A stretch of 64,000 nt of DNA from Alnus glutinosa (Eukaryota > Streptophyta > Magnoliopsida > Fagales > Betulaceae): positions 24,207,102 to 24,271,101 of the forward strand of contig NC_084898.1 in NCBI RefSeq assembly GCF_958979055.1, in the 5' to 3' direction. Numbering within the stretch: the stretch's first letter is position 1; each line of letters opens with the position of its first letter. The notes under the pieces were generated by a model. The model was not told the origin of the DNA. It searched no databases and saw only the letters and a list, made by a program, of their open reading frames with translations. A program made the translations under genes and the position numbers. This document shows, one piece after another, positions 47,178 through 57,855 of this stretch.

Positions 47178-47262
47178 AGGGCCCTTACGGGGCTTATCTA
47201 CACAAGCAGATCTCGAGCTGCTCGAACACTTATTCAAGCAGGTGAGTCCCATAAGGGCCCTA
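47178..47262. repeat. Short inverted repeat GGGCCCTTACGGG / CCCATAAGGGCCC
   Basis: A 13 bp imperfect inverted pair about 60 bp apart, with further mirrored words (AGCAGATCTCGAGCTGCT) inside. It could be a tiny MITE or a hairpin; no clear target duplication was found. Confidence 0.4.
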
Positions 47263-48319
47263 TCATAATTACATACTCAAATTGCAAGTAATATGAGTAG
47301 GCAATTGTACCAGATCTCAATCCCACCCCTTAAGGCCTCATATTCTTACACATTATATATATATATATATATATATTTCTCTGCAGCTCCTCTTTGTCAT
47401 CTTTCTCTTTCTTGCAACTTTTCATGTGAAAATATATGAAAATTTGGCGATTTTATATACGAGCCAAACACTGATTTTTTTTTTTTTTCAAATAGAAAAT
47501 TGAAAACATCTTGTTACAAAATATTTTAAGTAAAAAGAATCGGGGCCTTGGCAAAAGAGCTTGCTGGTAGATGATAACTACGATGCTTAAGTCAGTATGA
47601 TAAAAAGAATAATCTTAGGTTACGTTTGGTACTCATAATTGCTATTCCATTAGAAAAATGAATAGTTTTGATTGAAAACAGAAGAATGTGACATAAAATA
47701 GCTTTAGAATTGCCATTCTCATGGCCCATGAGAGAATATTCCAAGTGTTATATTATTATCATATACTCTAATACATGAATATTCTATTTCAAACTTCTTT
47801 TAATCCTAATAAAAGTTTTTTTTTTGAAATGTCTTTTCCTCACCAAACGTAACCTTAAAACAATAAAGGAAGTGTGCAAAGGATGGAGATCGACGAAAGT
47901 CCCATTTTACCTGAGTCTTCCACTTTTTATATCAGATTTTGCCATAACCGTATGTTGTGTGTTGGGCGCCTTCATCGGAGACTTCCCTATTGCCAATATT
48001 TCATACATCCCACGACTCCTATCACGCAATTAATTGCATGTCTCATGCTGAAAATCATGATGATAATTATTGACGTACCAAAAAAGAATGGATCTAATAT
48101 GGTGCTATGCAGCTATTCTCGAGTGGTTAATTAGTTGATGGATGGAGTGGGTGTCGAATCTACATGCCCAACAGAAATCAATAGTGAGAATCGACGAATC
48201 AGTAAAACAAGCCCCTATCAATGGACGGTCAAAAGATCCAAAAGCTAGCCATCTTTATTTTTGAGAAGATCAACGGATGACAAGGACAACAATCTCTCGC
48301 TATATTGCACGACACCTAG

Positions 48320-48330
48320 TCCCACATAGG
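48320..48330 (+). promoter_or_regulatory. USE promoter element of U2 copy b
   Basis: GTCCCACATAGG, a plant snRNA upstream element with one change from the consensus GTCCCACATCG, 75 nt before the U2 5' end. The TATA-like AATAAAATA at 48363-48371 is at about -30. Confidence 0.85.
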
Positions 48331-48394
48331 TTAAATGGGAGACACCAGAGCGAGAGCCTTGCAATAAAATACCATGAGAACAGAGAGAAGACTC

Positions 48395-48591
48395 ATACCT
48401 TTCTCGGCCTTTTGGCTAAGATCAAGTGTAGTATCTGTTCTTATCAGTTTAATATCTGATACGTGGGTCATCGATCCACATGATATTAAATTAATCTTTT
48501 TAGGGGGAGGGTCCACAACAGTAGCTTGCTACTTGGGTCCTCAAGCGTCGCCCTTGCTTTGCACTACTGCATGGGCCTGGCGCACCCCTCC
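48395..48591 (+). ncRNA. U2: U2 spliceosomal snRNA, copy b
   Basis: The RNA that pairs with the intron branch point. The 5' part ATACCTTTCTCGGCCTTTTG and the branch-point-pairing GTGTAGTATCTGTTCTTATC are exact. Stem IIa and the Sm region (ATTAAATTAATCTTTTTAGG) and the 3' stem ending CTGGCGCACCCC follow the plant U2 pattern over about 197 nt. The USE and the -30 box are spaced as in plant Pol II snRNA genes. Loop III (about 48518-48545) differs from copy c at several positions. Confidence 0.94.
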
Positions 48592-50660
48592 AATTCTACT
48601 CCAAATTAATAATGTTTCTTTAATGAAGTTTTTTGTTAAAAAAAACATTTCTGTTGGGTTTTTGGGTCCCGTGATTATTGTTAATTTTGTCTCTTGCGAA
48701 AAGCAACTAAGGTTAGTTCATACCTTCCCAAATCAGAGCATGGATTTTCCTTCAATTTCTCTTTGATTTAAATCGAGTACTTTTGTCTATGTATCCTGTT
48801 TGAAGATCATAAGTTCCAACAAATTTCGACAGCAATAGCAATAAGAAGCAGTAAATGTTGGGACAATCAAACAAGAAACAAGAAGAGAGACATGAGACAT
48901 TAGAGCCTAGGCATGGAATGCAATATGTTTAGTTCCCGTATTGCTTATTAGACAAGAAAGAGGCTGCAGTGAGGGTTCATAAAATAAGATAGTCAAAGAG
49001 AGATTTTGTTAGCATACCTTTTTTCAGACACTTGCCTGGTTAGAGTAAGGCCTGATGCGCTTTTAGTCTTTCACATGAAGTTGTACGTTCAATGAACATG
49101 TAATGGATAGTCTCACTCTTTGGTTGTCAGGGGTGGTAACGACCACCCCCGATGTGCCAATGCGGGTAGTTGTGACCATTCTTGATTCTCTTCAACGGTG
49201 GTGCGACCACCTCCAACACTCACCGACACTTTTGGATAAAATGTTTTGCACGGTGCACAATACACAATGCCAAATCTCGGCCTGTTCATTACACGTGCAA
49301 TGGACGATTTCATTGCCCCCTATTTGGATCCAATTGCTTGTAATTGGTTTACCGAATTGTAAGCAATTCAGGTAACTTATAATAAAGGGTGAGTGCAGGG
49401 CTTTGTTCCGAGTAGGAGGGTTCAAAATCTTGCATTTGCCCTCTCTCTGAGGCATGTGAGCCCTGCACATATCTCTTCTAAGTGACAACAACTTAAAAAA
49501 TATTGACAAAAAGACCATTTTTATACAAAAAATAAACCACATAAATCTGTCCGATAAAATTCTGACGTAGCGCAAGCGTATGGATAAACAGTGAAAGAGA
49601 AACTTCATTCTCAAACACAAGACAATCAACTCGCAAGTTGATAAGAAGGGAAAAACCCAAGTTTCAATTATCAAAAATCAACGCTTCTTCTTACATAGCA
49701 TCCATTTTTATAGTGAAGCTTTAATGGCTTGTAAATGAATAAAATAATAGTAAAAGATATCATCAAATCTTCCATAATGAGAGGAGATTTGATGGACAAG
49801 GTAATCCTATGATTTAAGGAAAAGTACGACAAGATAAATAACGAAAATAAAATATGGAAGTCAACAACTCTTCCATGATTTCCGCACAAAAATCCCTAGG
49901 AAATCTGCTCGGCTGTTCCTCCAGGAAATCCGCTCGTACGCCAACTGTCCATGACAGTCTTCGGTTTATCTTCATCACGAGGAGTCTCGGTTATTTTGCC
50001 GAGTAAGACCAAGATGTGGTTCGATCATTTAGGTCTCAGATATTAACCGAGGCAGTTTTTAATCCTTCTCGGCTATTTGCCAATCCAAAATCCCCTTCTC
50101 GAATATGGTCTGAGGCGCCTTTTCGGATTGGCCTACATTAGATATTTCCGTCTAGGCCTCAACATACCTCAGCCTCGGAATCTTTGAGTCGATTCAGGAG
50201 AAATTCTATGTCTTAGTCTTGGCAACTTTAAGTTGACTCGGCCTTGGAATGTTTTTTGGGTCTCGGCCTCGAGGTATCTCCCCAAATACAATTTTAGTTG
50301 TACTTCCAGTGTTGTCAAATAGCTTTCCTCATGTTTCGGTGCCAAAGACACAATTGTCCGTGAATAAGTCCGTTTGGCCATAATTCCGATGTCATGTCGG
50401 ACCCTCTCGGTAATAAAGGCATTTTGGGAACAAGATCTAAATCTTGTCCTACATCAAATTCAAACCACATGAATTGATTCTATAAAGAAGTGGGAAAGAT
50501 TTACCTTTGTAATCCTTCTCCCATATTTAATTAGGAGGAAGAAAAAAAATCTATAAAGATGCGAAGGATTGATTTTGTGTTTTTTTTTTTTTTTTTTTTT
50601 CCTCCACGGTAATTTGAATTCATGCCTTAACACCCTTACGGCATAAAGCCTTGTAGTCTA
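48592..50660. other. U2-to-U1 spacer of the middle unit
   Basis: No protein gene. Parts at about 49200-49545 and 50455-50660 are homologous to 62160-62470 plus 63340-63600 in the next unit. A probable solo LTR (49548-50453) interrupts this homology. The patch GGGGTGGTAACGACCACCCC at about 49130 is G-rich and mirrored. Confidence 0.6.
49548..50453 (-). mobile_element. Probable solo LTR
   Basis: A 906 bp insertion relative to the homologous spacer of the next unit, where the flanks join directly near 63395-63410. On the minus strand it runs from TGTAGGAC to CGGACA, with TG...CA ends. A late T-rich leader-like part fits an R-U5 end. No internal region or second LTR is present. A matching target duplication was not found, so ends are approximate. 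Confidence 0.5.
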
Positions 50661-50668
50661 TTCGAACA

Positions 50669-50679
50669 GTCCCACATCG
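50669..50679 (+). promoter_or_regulatory. USE promoter element of U1 copy b
   Basis: Exact GTCCCACATCG, 76 nt upstream of the U1 5' end. Confidence 0.9.
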
Positions 50680-50744
50680 ATACTTTTCGAGTGAAGAGGT
50701 GGAGGCCCGCTCGTAGATATGAGAAGTGAGAGGGACGGTGCAAG

Positions 50745-50908
50745 ATACTTACCTGGACGGGGTCAATGGTCGATCATGTAGGACCATGGCCTAGGCTAGT
50801 GACCTCCATTGCACTTGGGAGGGGTGCTCGCCTAAGGTCTCCCCAATGTGGGAGAGCCTACGTCATTATTTGTGCTAGTGGGGGCCTGCGTTCGCGCGGC
50901 CCCTACCA
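50745..50908 (+). ncRNA. U1: U1 spliceosomal snRNA, copy b
   Basis: Same gene type as 41185-41348: exact ATACTTACCTG 5' end, 164 nt, Sm-like ATTTGTG and terminal stem. Loop I reads GATCATGTAGG rather than GATCATGAAGG, a change in the U1-70K-binding loop that copy c shares. The last bases are CCCTACCA where copies a and c have CCCTGCCC. The 3' box CAAGTCTAAAA is at 50912-50922. The stop codon of the convergent PUP gene is only 129 bp beyond the RNA end. Confidence 0.9.
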
Positions 50909-51037
50909 ATTCAAGTCTAAAATTCATTTGCAATTTGATGTAATCTGCATACTTAAATCACTGAAGTACTTAAAACGAAAAATATACGTGTTTTGTAGGA
51001 TCATCAGCAAAGAAGGAATTTTTGAATATCCTAGCCT

Positions 51038-54000
51038 TCAACAAATCTCTATAACAGAGCTCGAAGCCTCATCAGCATTCGTTTCGTTTACCTTGGATTT
51101 AGAGTCATCGAGATAATGTTGATAGATGTATGAAAGAAAGCCCCAGATTGCTAACAGCAAGGCCATCACCTTCACCCCATCTAACTTGTCGTGGAAAAAT
51201 ACTACCGCAAGAATGGGAACAACAGGCAAAGCCAATGTACCGATGACATTGGAGAAGAGAGAAGACACCTCAAAAACCAACCCCAACATACCCACCGAAG
51301 AAATCTGCCATGTCACTGCCGTCCAAATCAAAGTCATCAAGTAGGACGTCTTTCCTTTTTCATATTCCTTCATCTCTTTCTCCAAAACTTTCCATTGACC
51401 GCTTGCGAAAAGTCCTACCACGCATGCACATGTTGCAACAAATGATGGGTATATCTGCATATCCAAGACAGCAGAGAAGGTCTCTGTTTTTATCACCCTC
51501 TGGAAAGACAGCTGCACTAGGGAGAGGTATAATGAGCATGTTGCAGATGCACCAACCGTGCAAAGAAATCCAATTACATACTTCCCTTTAGGGACTCCTG
51601 CTGTTGTGTTTTCAGAGTCGGCATTGACTGCAAGAAGGGCTGCCGACATGGTAACAAGGACTAGAGAGTTGAGTATAAAGGGTGTGAACTTTTGGGAATT
51701 GAGGAAGAAGGAGAAGAGCGCGTTGAAGGCCAATTGGGTTGCACATAGCAGAGAATAAGTAGAGACAGGTAGGTATAGGAGTCCGTATGAATACATCAGG
51801 TTGTCACTTGCCAAGAGTAGGCCCAAAAATAGGTAGAGAAAGGCAAGGGTGGAGACAGGTGGTGGTCTTGCAGAGGAAGTATTTACGGGGGATGAGAAGA
51901 AAAAGAGAAGGGGGAGTAGAATTGGGAAGCCTGCTGATTGAACAAATGTTGCCATCCATTTGCTATTCCCACCTTTGTCATAGTATAATCTTCCCAAGAG
52001 AGTAGCTGCAGATTGGCCGGCAAGGAGAAAGAGGATGTAAGAAGACACACGAAGCCACCACTTGTAATGTTTGAGTTTAGGAAGTTGCAGTAGGTTGGTA
52101 AGAGAGGTGCCTTTATGTGAGTTTTGCTCTGGCTTGTCACCTAATCAGGCACACACAGGGACAGAAACTAAACATAAGTTTTTAGCCCATATCCTCATAC
52201 TTAAATACTTAATCAAGTGCAGAGAAAACAATTAAGGAATGTTTCAACCATGTCAGATTAGTAGTGCGGCACTCCAGAAAGTTAGTGATGAGAATCAACT
52301 AGTATCAAATCCAAGAAACCGATATATTGTTGTTTCGAGAGAGCCGGGACCTCCAAATACAGTAAATTGTATAATAGAACTAATGTTAAACCTACTGCAG
52401 CAGTTGCCACTATGGAAGCAGCTGCCACACACCTGGCTGCTCATGAAACAGCGCACGCGGCAGCATCAGCTGCCACAACAACAGCACACGTAGCTTCCAA
52501 TGTGGCAGCATGAAATCAGCCTTGACTACAAATAAGGCAACAGCAGCAGAATTGATTGAGCACCAATCTGCTGCCCCCAACTATGGAAACAATCTTCCAC
52601 TCTCTGTCAGCCTTGATGACAATATTCAGCCAGATCCTATTGAACGGGCAGTCACCAATTATGCAGCATATCGGGCAAGTGGGCATGCTGCTGCAATCAA
52701 ATCATGCAATCTGCTCAATATGGAAGTATGCAGACACAAGGCAAGCCAATATGGAGACAGCTTGCACACGGCCTTGCAGTGCTCTCCAAGCATGCGACAT
52801 CACAGCCGAATCACTCCCACCAACTCATGGGAAAAACCATTGACAGAGATCCATTCTGATTATGTATATCAATTCTGATTAATTGACAATCAGAATTGAA
52901 CTTGCCTTCCTGAGTCCTATGTAGATCATTATATATTGATGTAACTATGTACAGTAAATCAATCAAGCAAACAATTCTGCAATTCTTTATCTTTTTCGAT
53001 TAATACCAAAACATGCTTTCTTTACTGATAGTTCTTCCTTTTTAAGGGAGTGTGGGTTCCTTTTTGGAGGCTGGAACCAAGACTGAAGACTCCTACACTC
53101 CTCTTGGGATACGGACGCATCAGTTAATACCACATTTATAAGATGAATTGCCCACGTAGATGGATTACAAAGGAGCTCGTGTTAAGTTCCTTATTAGATG
53201 ATACTAGCTCGTAACCCGTGCTATGCGCGGGATTCTTCCTTATAATTTAGTTTCATAATAATAATAATAAAAAAAAATGAAAGAAGAGAAGCATAAAAAT
53301 ATAGATAAAAAATGAAAACTGAAAAATACTAATATGATATAATAGGGACAAAAATTGCTTATAAACTGGTTTGTAGGAAATTTTCTACAACTCACATTTA
53401 AAAAAGACACGTATGACGTATCCTTTAAACATGTGAGAAGTACATGTTTTTTTATGAATGCTATTTCGTACATGCTATTTAAATAACATGTGCTTCTCAC
53501 ATGCCAAATGACACATGTCAATCTTATATGTGGATTGTAAGAAATTTCCTACAAACTGGTTTTTAGGAAATTTCTATTCATATAATAGTATTATCTTTTT
53601 TGTATTACACAAAGTAATAAAAAACTACTCAATAAACATAATACGCTAAAAAATCATCATACCCCGTACAAAAAAACCATAGGAAACTCTCTCTCACCAT
53701 CAATTTCTTGAATTTAGTGTAAAATTTACAAAAAATAAAATAAGCAATTTGAATGAAAAATAATATATTAATTACATAAAATAAAATAAAAAGAGGAGAC
53801 GAAATAAGAGAACCATAGAAAATATAGACAAAAAATGAAAAATAAAAAATACTAATAGAATAAAATAGAGTTTTATTTTCCATATACTTTTCCGGTTCAT
53901 ATGAAACCTTGAAAATCAATATTGTCTATCAATTAAACATGTTAATAATGTGCATTATACAGGGAAAAAAAAATTCAGTGAACAATGTAAATTAAAAAAT

Positions 54001-55147
54001 TGTCATACCTCGTACTAAAAACAACAATTAATGTAAACTCTCTCTCTCTCTCCATGGTTTCCTTGAATTCAATATAAAATTTAGAAAAAAAGAAAAAAGA
54101 AAAAAAAGCAATTTGAACAAAAAAATAATATAAATTAGGAAATAGGGACAAAAAAAACGTAAAGAAAGAACAAAATCATAAAAAATAAAGTAAAAAAAAA
54201 ATGTAAAATGATAACCACTAATATAATAGAAAATAATTATTTTTTTTTTATATACTTTTTCCAATTCCAAAGAAATTTATAGGTATAGGAAGAAACTACG
54301 GTCAGATAGATATTTTTTAATTCGACCATCATTCTTATATATAGCGTAAAAGAAACTACTTTTTCAACAAAAATAAAAAAATAATATAAATTATCAATGC
54401 AAAAATAAGGATAGAAAATCAAATCAGAAAAACAAAAGCACAGAAAATAAATACAAACATATTATTTACAATTCTATTGAACACAGCCCCGACAAACTTG
54501 AAATGCAAACTAAAAAAAAAAAGTCTATAGCAGTATCACAAACAAAAAAGTTTCAACAATAGCAAAAACTTTGCTCTCTTTGCTTTGAGCACCACTTTCC
54601 GGTAATATAAACAACATTGCAGTTTTGCATAGCCACAAAACCATTACTTCTCCATATATTTATTTGAGAAAGCGATAGATATTGGAGTGACTTTTGACAT
54701 TTCTCAAAGAAAAAAAACTGACATTTAACTCTTTGAGGTTTAGTTTGTAACAGACATTTAGTGGGAGGGGAAGCGGTGTTAGAGTAAAAGATTTTACTTA
54801 AAAGAAGAGAGAGAGAGAGAGGGGTAGAAATTAGTGAGAATTTAATGATAACAAAATTAAATGTTTCTATTCATTTTCTATTTAATGGAAGCGATTTTAC
54901 TTAAAGGAAGAGAAAGAGGTAGAAATTAGTGAGAATTTAATGACAAAAAAAATTTGACGTTTCTATTCATTTTTTATTCAATATAAGAGAGTTAATTAGT
55001 TATATTAAATCCACCATTTATTTTACTTGAAATACACAGACCGGTTTAGTTTTACTTAAATTACCAGTTTTTTACTCAAATGACTGGTTCAATGTTTAAA
55101 AAGTATGGATTTATGACACGCTTAAATGAAGAGAGAGAGAGAGGGGT

Positions 55148-55186
<39 letters not shown>

Positions 55187-55397
55187 TAGAAATTAGTGAG
55201 AATTTAATGACAACAAAATTAAATTTTTCTATTCAATGGAAGAGATTTTACTTAAAGGAAGAGAAAGATGTAGAAATTAGTGAGAATTTAATGACAAAAC
55301 AAATTTGACGTTTCTATTCATTTTTTATTCAATATAAGAGAGTTAATTAGTTATATTAAATGCACTGTTTATTTTACTTGAAATATACGGACCGGTT

Positions 55398-55486
<89 letters not shown>

Positions 55487-56811
55487 ATGATATGTTTCAA
55501 TAAAAATAAAATCCATATAATTTTGAACATTAAAAAAAAAAACATTTCAAATTTAATGCTTAATTAACTCTTTAGTGTTTTAAAAACATTTATATTCCTT
55601 TTGTGTACAATAATCAAATAAAATTTTACATTTTTTGACTTTCAAAAGCAGAATAACACTTACAAAAAATAAGTAAAAATCACATAAAAGAAAAACAAAT
55701 ATTTCATAAAACATTTAAATGAATTAATTATACATAAAACCCTTATTTTTAGTTTAATTCATATAAATTAAAAAATGTTTTTGTTTTCATAGGTGTAATT
55801 TAGGATGAAAATAAGTATGAAGAAGAAAAATATATAGCAAAAAGAAAATCACGATTTTGATTATCAAAATATAAAATAGAAAATTAATAGGAATTTTTTT
55901 TAATGTCGATGTGATACCTATTATATTTCAATCTTATATAATTCTGAACATTCGAAAAAACAAATGAACAAAAAAAAAAAATCTCACAAACATTCAAATG
56001 AAAAATTGTTCAACCACAAATTTCACAAACAAAATGGAAACATATTTAGATTTCAACCAAAAATATAAAAATACCAAAGAGTCATACTTATATCATTAAT
56101 TAAAAGAGAGATGCTACTTGTATCATTAATAGAGAGAGAGAAAGAAAGATTAAATAGACCGGTTCAGTACTTAAAGGACCGGTTTAGCCACTAAAAAGTA
56201 TGAGTCCATGCCATGTGTCACTATTCTATGTCATTCTAAGGAAGAATTCGACTTTTATATATATAATATATGATATGATATAGTATATGACTAGACTTTC
56301 TAAATAATTTTAAAAAGTTGTAATTATAACTTGACTAGTCCCTGGATGCACCGGAAACACATGGTTTTTGTTGCTAGCTACCTAAAAGCTGAGTTTATGG
56401 GATACACAAACCGCTTAACTATTTAATAGCTTACCGGTAATTGTGGGAGTTATGTTCTTCCTGTCTATCTCATTTACTAACATATATCTGAATGCTTATT
56501 TACATATTATCATATTGATTGTTGATAATGGTATTTTTCTGAAGTTGTTGGGGGTAGGAAAAGTGGACAAAAAACAATTTACAGTCAGGTTTAAGGAATT
56601 AAAATTGATGTAGCTCTGGATTTACTGATTGCCAGAAACAAAGCTTTAATATTTCCTGCTTCAATGATTCTATATTCAAATCAGACTGTGAGGAAATAAA
56701 AAGAAAGAAAGAACTAACAATATTCATGTTTTTCAACAGTGAATCGGCGAGATGGGTCAGTGACTAACCTCGGTTTTCCGTTTCTCGTTGCAGCTCTTGA
56801 GCAGCCTCCAT
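51038..56811 (-). CDS. PUP: Purine permease (PUP family), copy b (complete, expanded intron)
   Basis: Same transporter family as copy a. Exons on the minus strand are 56769-56811 (MEAAQELQRETENR) and 51038-52140. The split codon and reading frame match copy a, and 1146 nt give 381 aa with no internal stop. Differences from copy a are scattered substitutions and small in-frame losses (for example in the loop after LPLLFFF). The intron is 4628 bp against 758 bp in copy a, because about 4.1 kb (52200-56335) of transposon-derived DNA has inserted. Flanking intron parts still align to copy a. Whether such an AT-rich intron is spliced well cannot be told from sequence. Confidence 0.88.
52200..53200 (+). 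mobile_element. Decayed LTR-retroelement-like fragment in PUP copy b intron
   Basis: About 1 kb absent from the copy a intron, with a different, less AT-rich composition. It contains protein-like scraps rich in Ala/Thr (about 52390-52500) and, at about 52900-53000, a leader-like ATGTACAGTAAATCAATCAA as in the R region of many plant LTRs. Family not identified; clearly broken. Confidence 0.35.
53353..53574. mobile_element. MITE, family 1, nested near the Helitron end
   Basis: TAAACTGGTTTGTAGGAAAT on the left mirrors ATTTCCTACAAACTGGTTTT on the right. The inner words CATGTGAGAAGTACATG and CTTCTCACATG mirror too. The best-preserved copy of family 1 in the window. Confidence 0.7.
54780..55400. 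repeat. Internal direct duplication in the Helitron, two ~270-380 bp copies
   Basis: GAGAGAGAGAGGGGTAGAAA followed by ATTAGTGAGAATTTAATGA and TTGACGTTTCTATTC-TTTTTATTCAATATAAGAGAG occurs at about 54800-55060 and again at about 55130-55400, each ending near ACCGGTTTAGTTT. Confidence 0.8.
55403..55483. repeat. (TA)n microsatellite, about 80 bp
   Basis: Pure TA run inside the Helitron in the PUP copy b intron. Confidence 0.93.
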
Positions 56812-57855
56812 GAGGATTCAAAGAATCAAAAAGATATGCTCGATCATCTTTCTTCTAGTGTTTATCATGTTATAGGTGGCTTAATTTATTTGTGTGGTCC
56901 CTCCTATGCGGGGCACCACGTGAGCTACAAACGCGTGCCTTTGTTCAGTAGCATGCAGAAAACACGCACAGTGCGCGGGTTTGGTGAAGACGGCCAAAGA
57001 GAAGAAAAGAAAATGAAAGGCATGCAGTTTTATTTGAACAAGACCGTGAGAAGAAAATCATTTTAGAGAAGAGTCTAAATAGTGAGGGAAGAGCGAAAAT
57101 AGAGTTTTTTACGTAGTCATTTTTGTCGGAGCTTGGAGAATTATTTATGGTCCGATCTTAATAAAATTTCAGAATATTGTTCGTTGGACTTCCTCTCTAG
57201 TTTCCCACTTGGTGAAATATTTCTTTGTTTTTGTTGAAATTCACTATAGAAGTGATTAATTTATATTTTAGTCCAAGAATGTGTGTATTCTTGATGTGAT
57301 AATAACATCTAGATATTGTTCTAAAGAAGATACATGTAAGCTCATTATTGTTGATAGTGAAAGATTTAACTAAACTATGTTATGTGATTTTTCTCTTCAC
57401 ACCGGAGAGTTTTTCATGAATAAATCTTGGTGTTTTGCTTGTGAGTTTTTTTAATTTATTTTTCTACATTCTTTTTGGTGAGTTAATATTTTAATGCTTG
57501 ATTGATTAGTTAATTTATACAAAGAGAGATAAATAATTTCTGCTATCTCTTTGTTATTGGCCTTCACCTCCTACGTACACTTGAGTTGGTCAAATTGCCG
57601 CTTTAATTTTTTGCCAATCCAATCCAATCCAGCCAACTGTGTTGAACTAATTATTCAAAGTCTCATCTGGGTTTTCTCTTGGAGTTGGTCAAGCAGTCAA
57701 CTTGGAGGTTATAAATAGTGCATGGGTCTAGATCTTGTGTTTGGATGGCATGCAGTTTGTCCTACTGCAATTGTGAGAGGCTCTTGATAAGGCCTCGAGC
57801 CACGGACTTCTTTTTCTTTCTTTCAATGGTTATTTGGACACGTGAATTTCATTAA

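Larger units (their letters stand above)
45071..48310. other. Intergenic spacer between U2 pseudogene and U2 copy b
   Basis: No gene seen. It contains a (TAA)n run near 45291-45310 followed by the palindrome AAAACGACGTCGTTTT, the MITE at 46368-46560, a LINE-like scrap at about 46850-46915 that resembles 60525-60590, and a short inverted repeat at 47178-47262. Short open frames here are not protein-like. Confidence 0.5.
53204..56290 (-). mobile_element. Non-autonomous Helitron in PUP copy b intron
   Basis: On the minus strand the 3' terminus is a hairpin (CCCGCGCATAGCACGGG) followed shortly by CTAG and then T. This is the Helitron 3' signature (hairpin, CTRR, insertion next to T). The far end (about 56220-56290) has the TATA-rich start with AAAGTCGAATTCTTCC typical of plant Helitrons. 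No terminal inverted repeats are seen. No Rep/helicase coding is present, so it would depend on another element. Inside are a MITE (53353), a repeated GAGA-rich block and a long (TA)n. The 5' end is approximate. Confidence 0.6.

Noticed and set aside
48374-48766. 130-codon open frame over U2 copy b (and a similar one at 60825-61112)
   Set aside because: The sequence is the U2 RNA gene; the frames are accidental and conserved only because the RNA is.
49192-49674. 160-codon minus-strand frame
   Set aside because: Crosses the spacer homology and the edge of the probable solo LTR; no domain, and the matching part of the sister spacer is not open.
50766-51116. 116-codon plus-strand frame over U1 copy b and the PUP 3' end
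   Set aside because: Explained by the U1 gene and the antisense of PUP; nothing protein-like.
52510-52878. 122-codon frame in the PUP copy b intron as a host gene
   Set aside because: Lies within retroelement-like debris missing from the sister intron; no start context or known domain.
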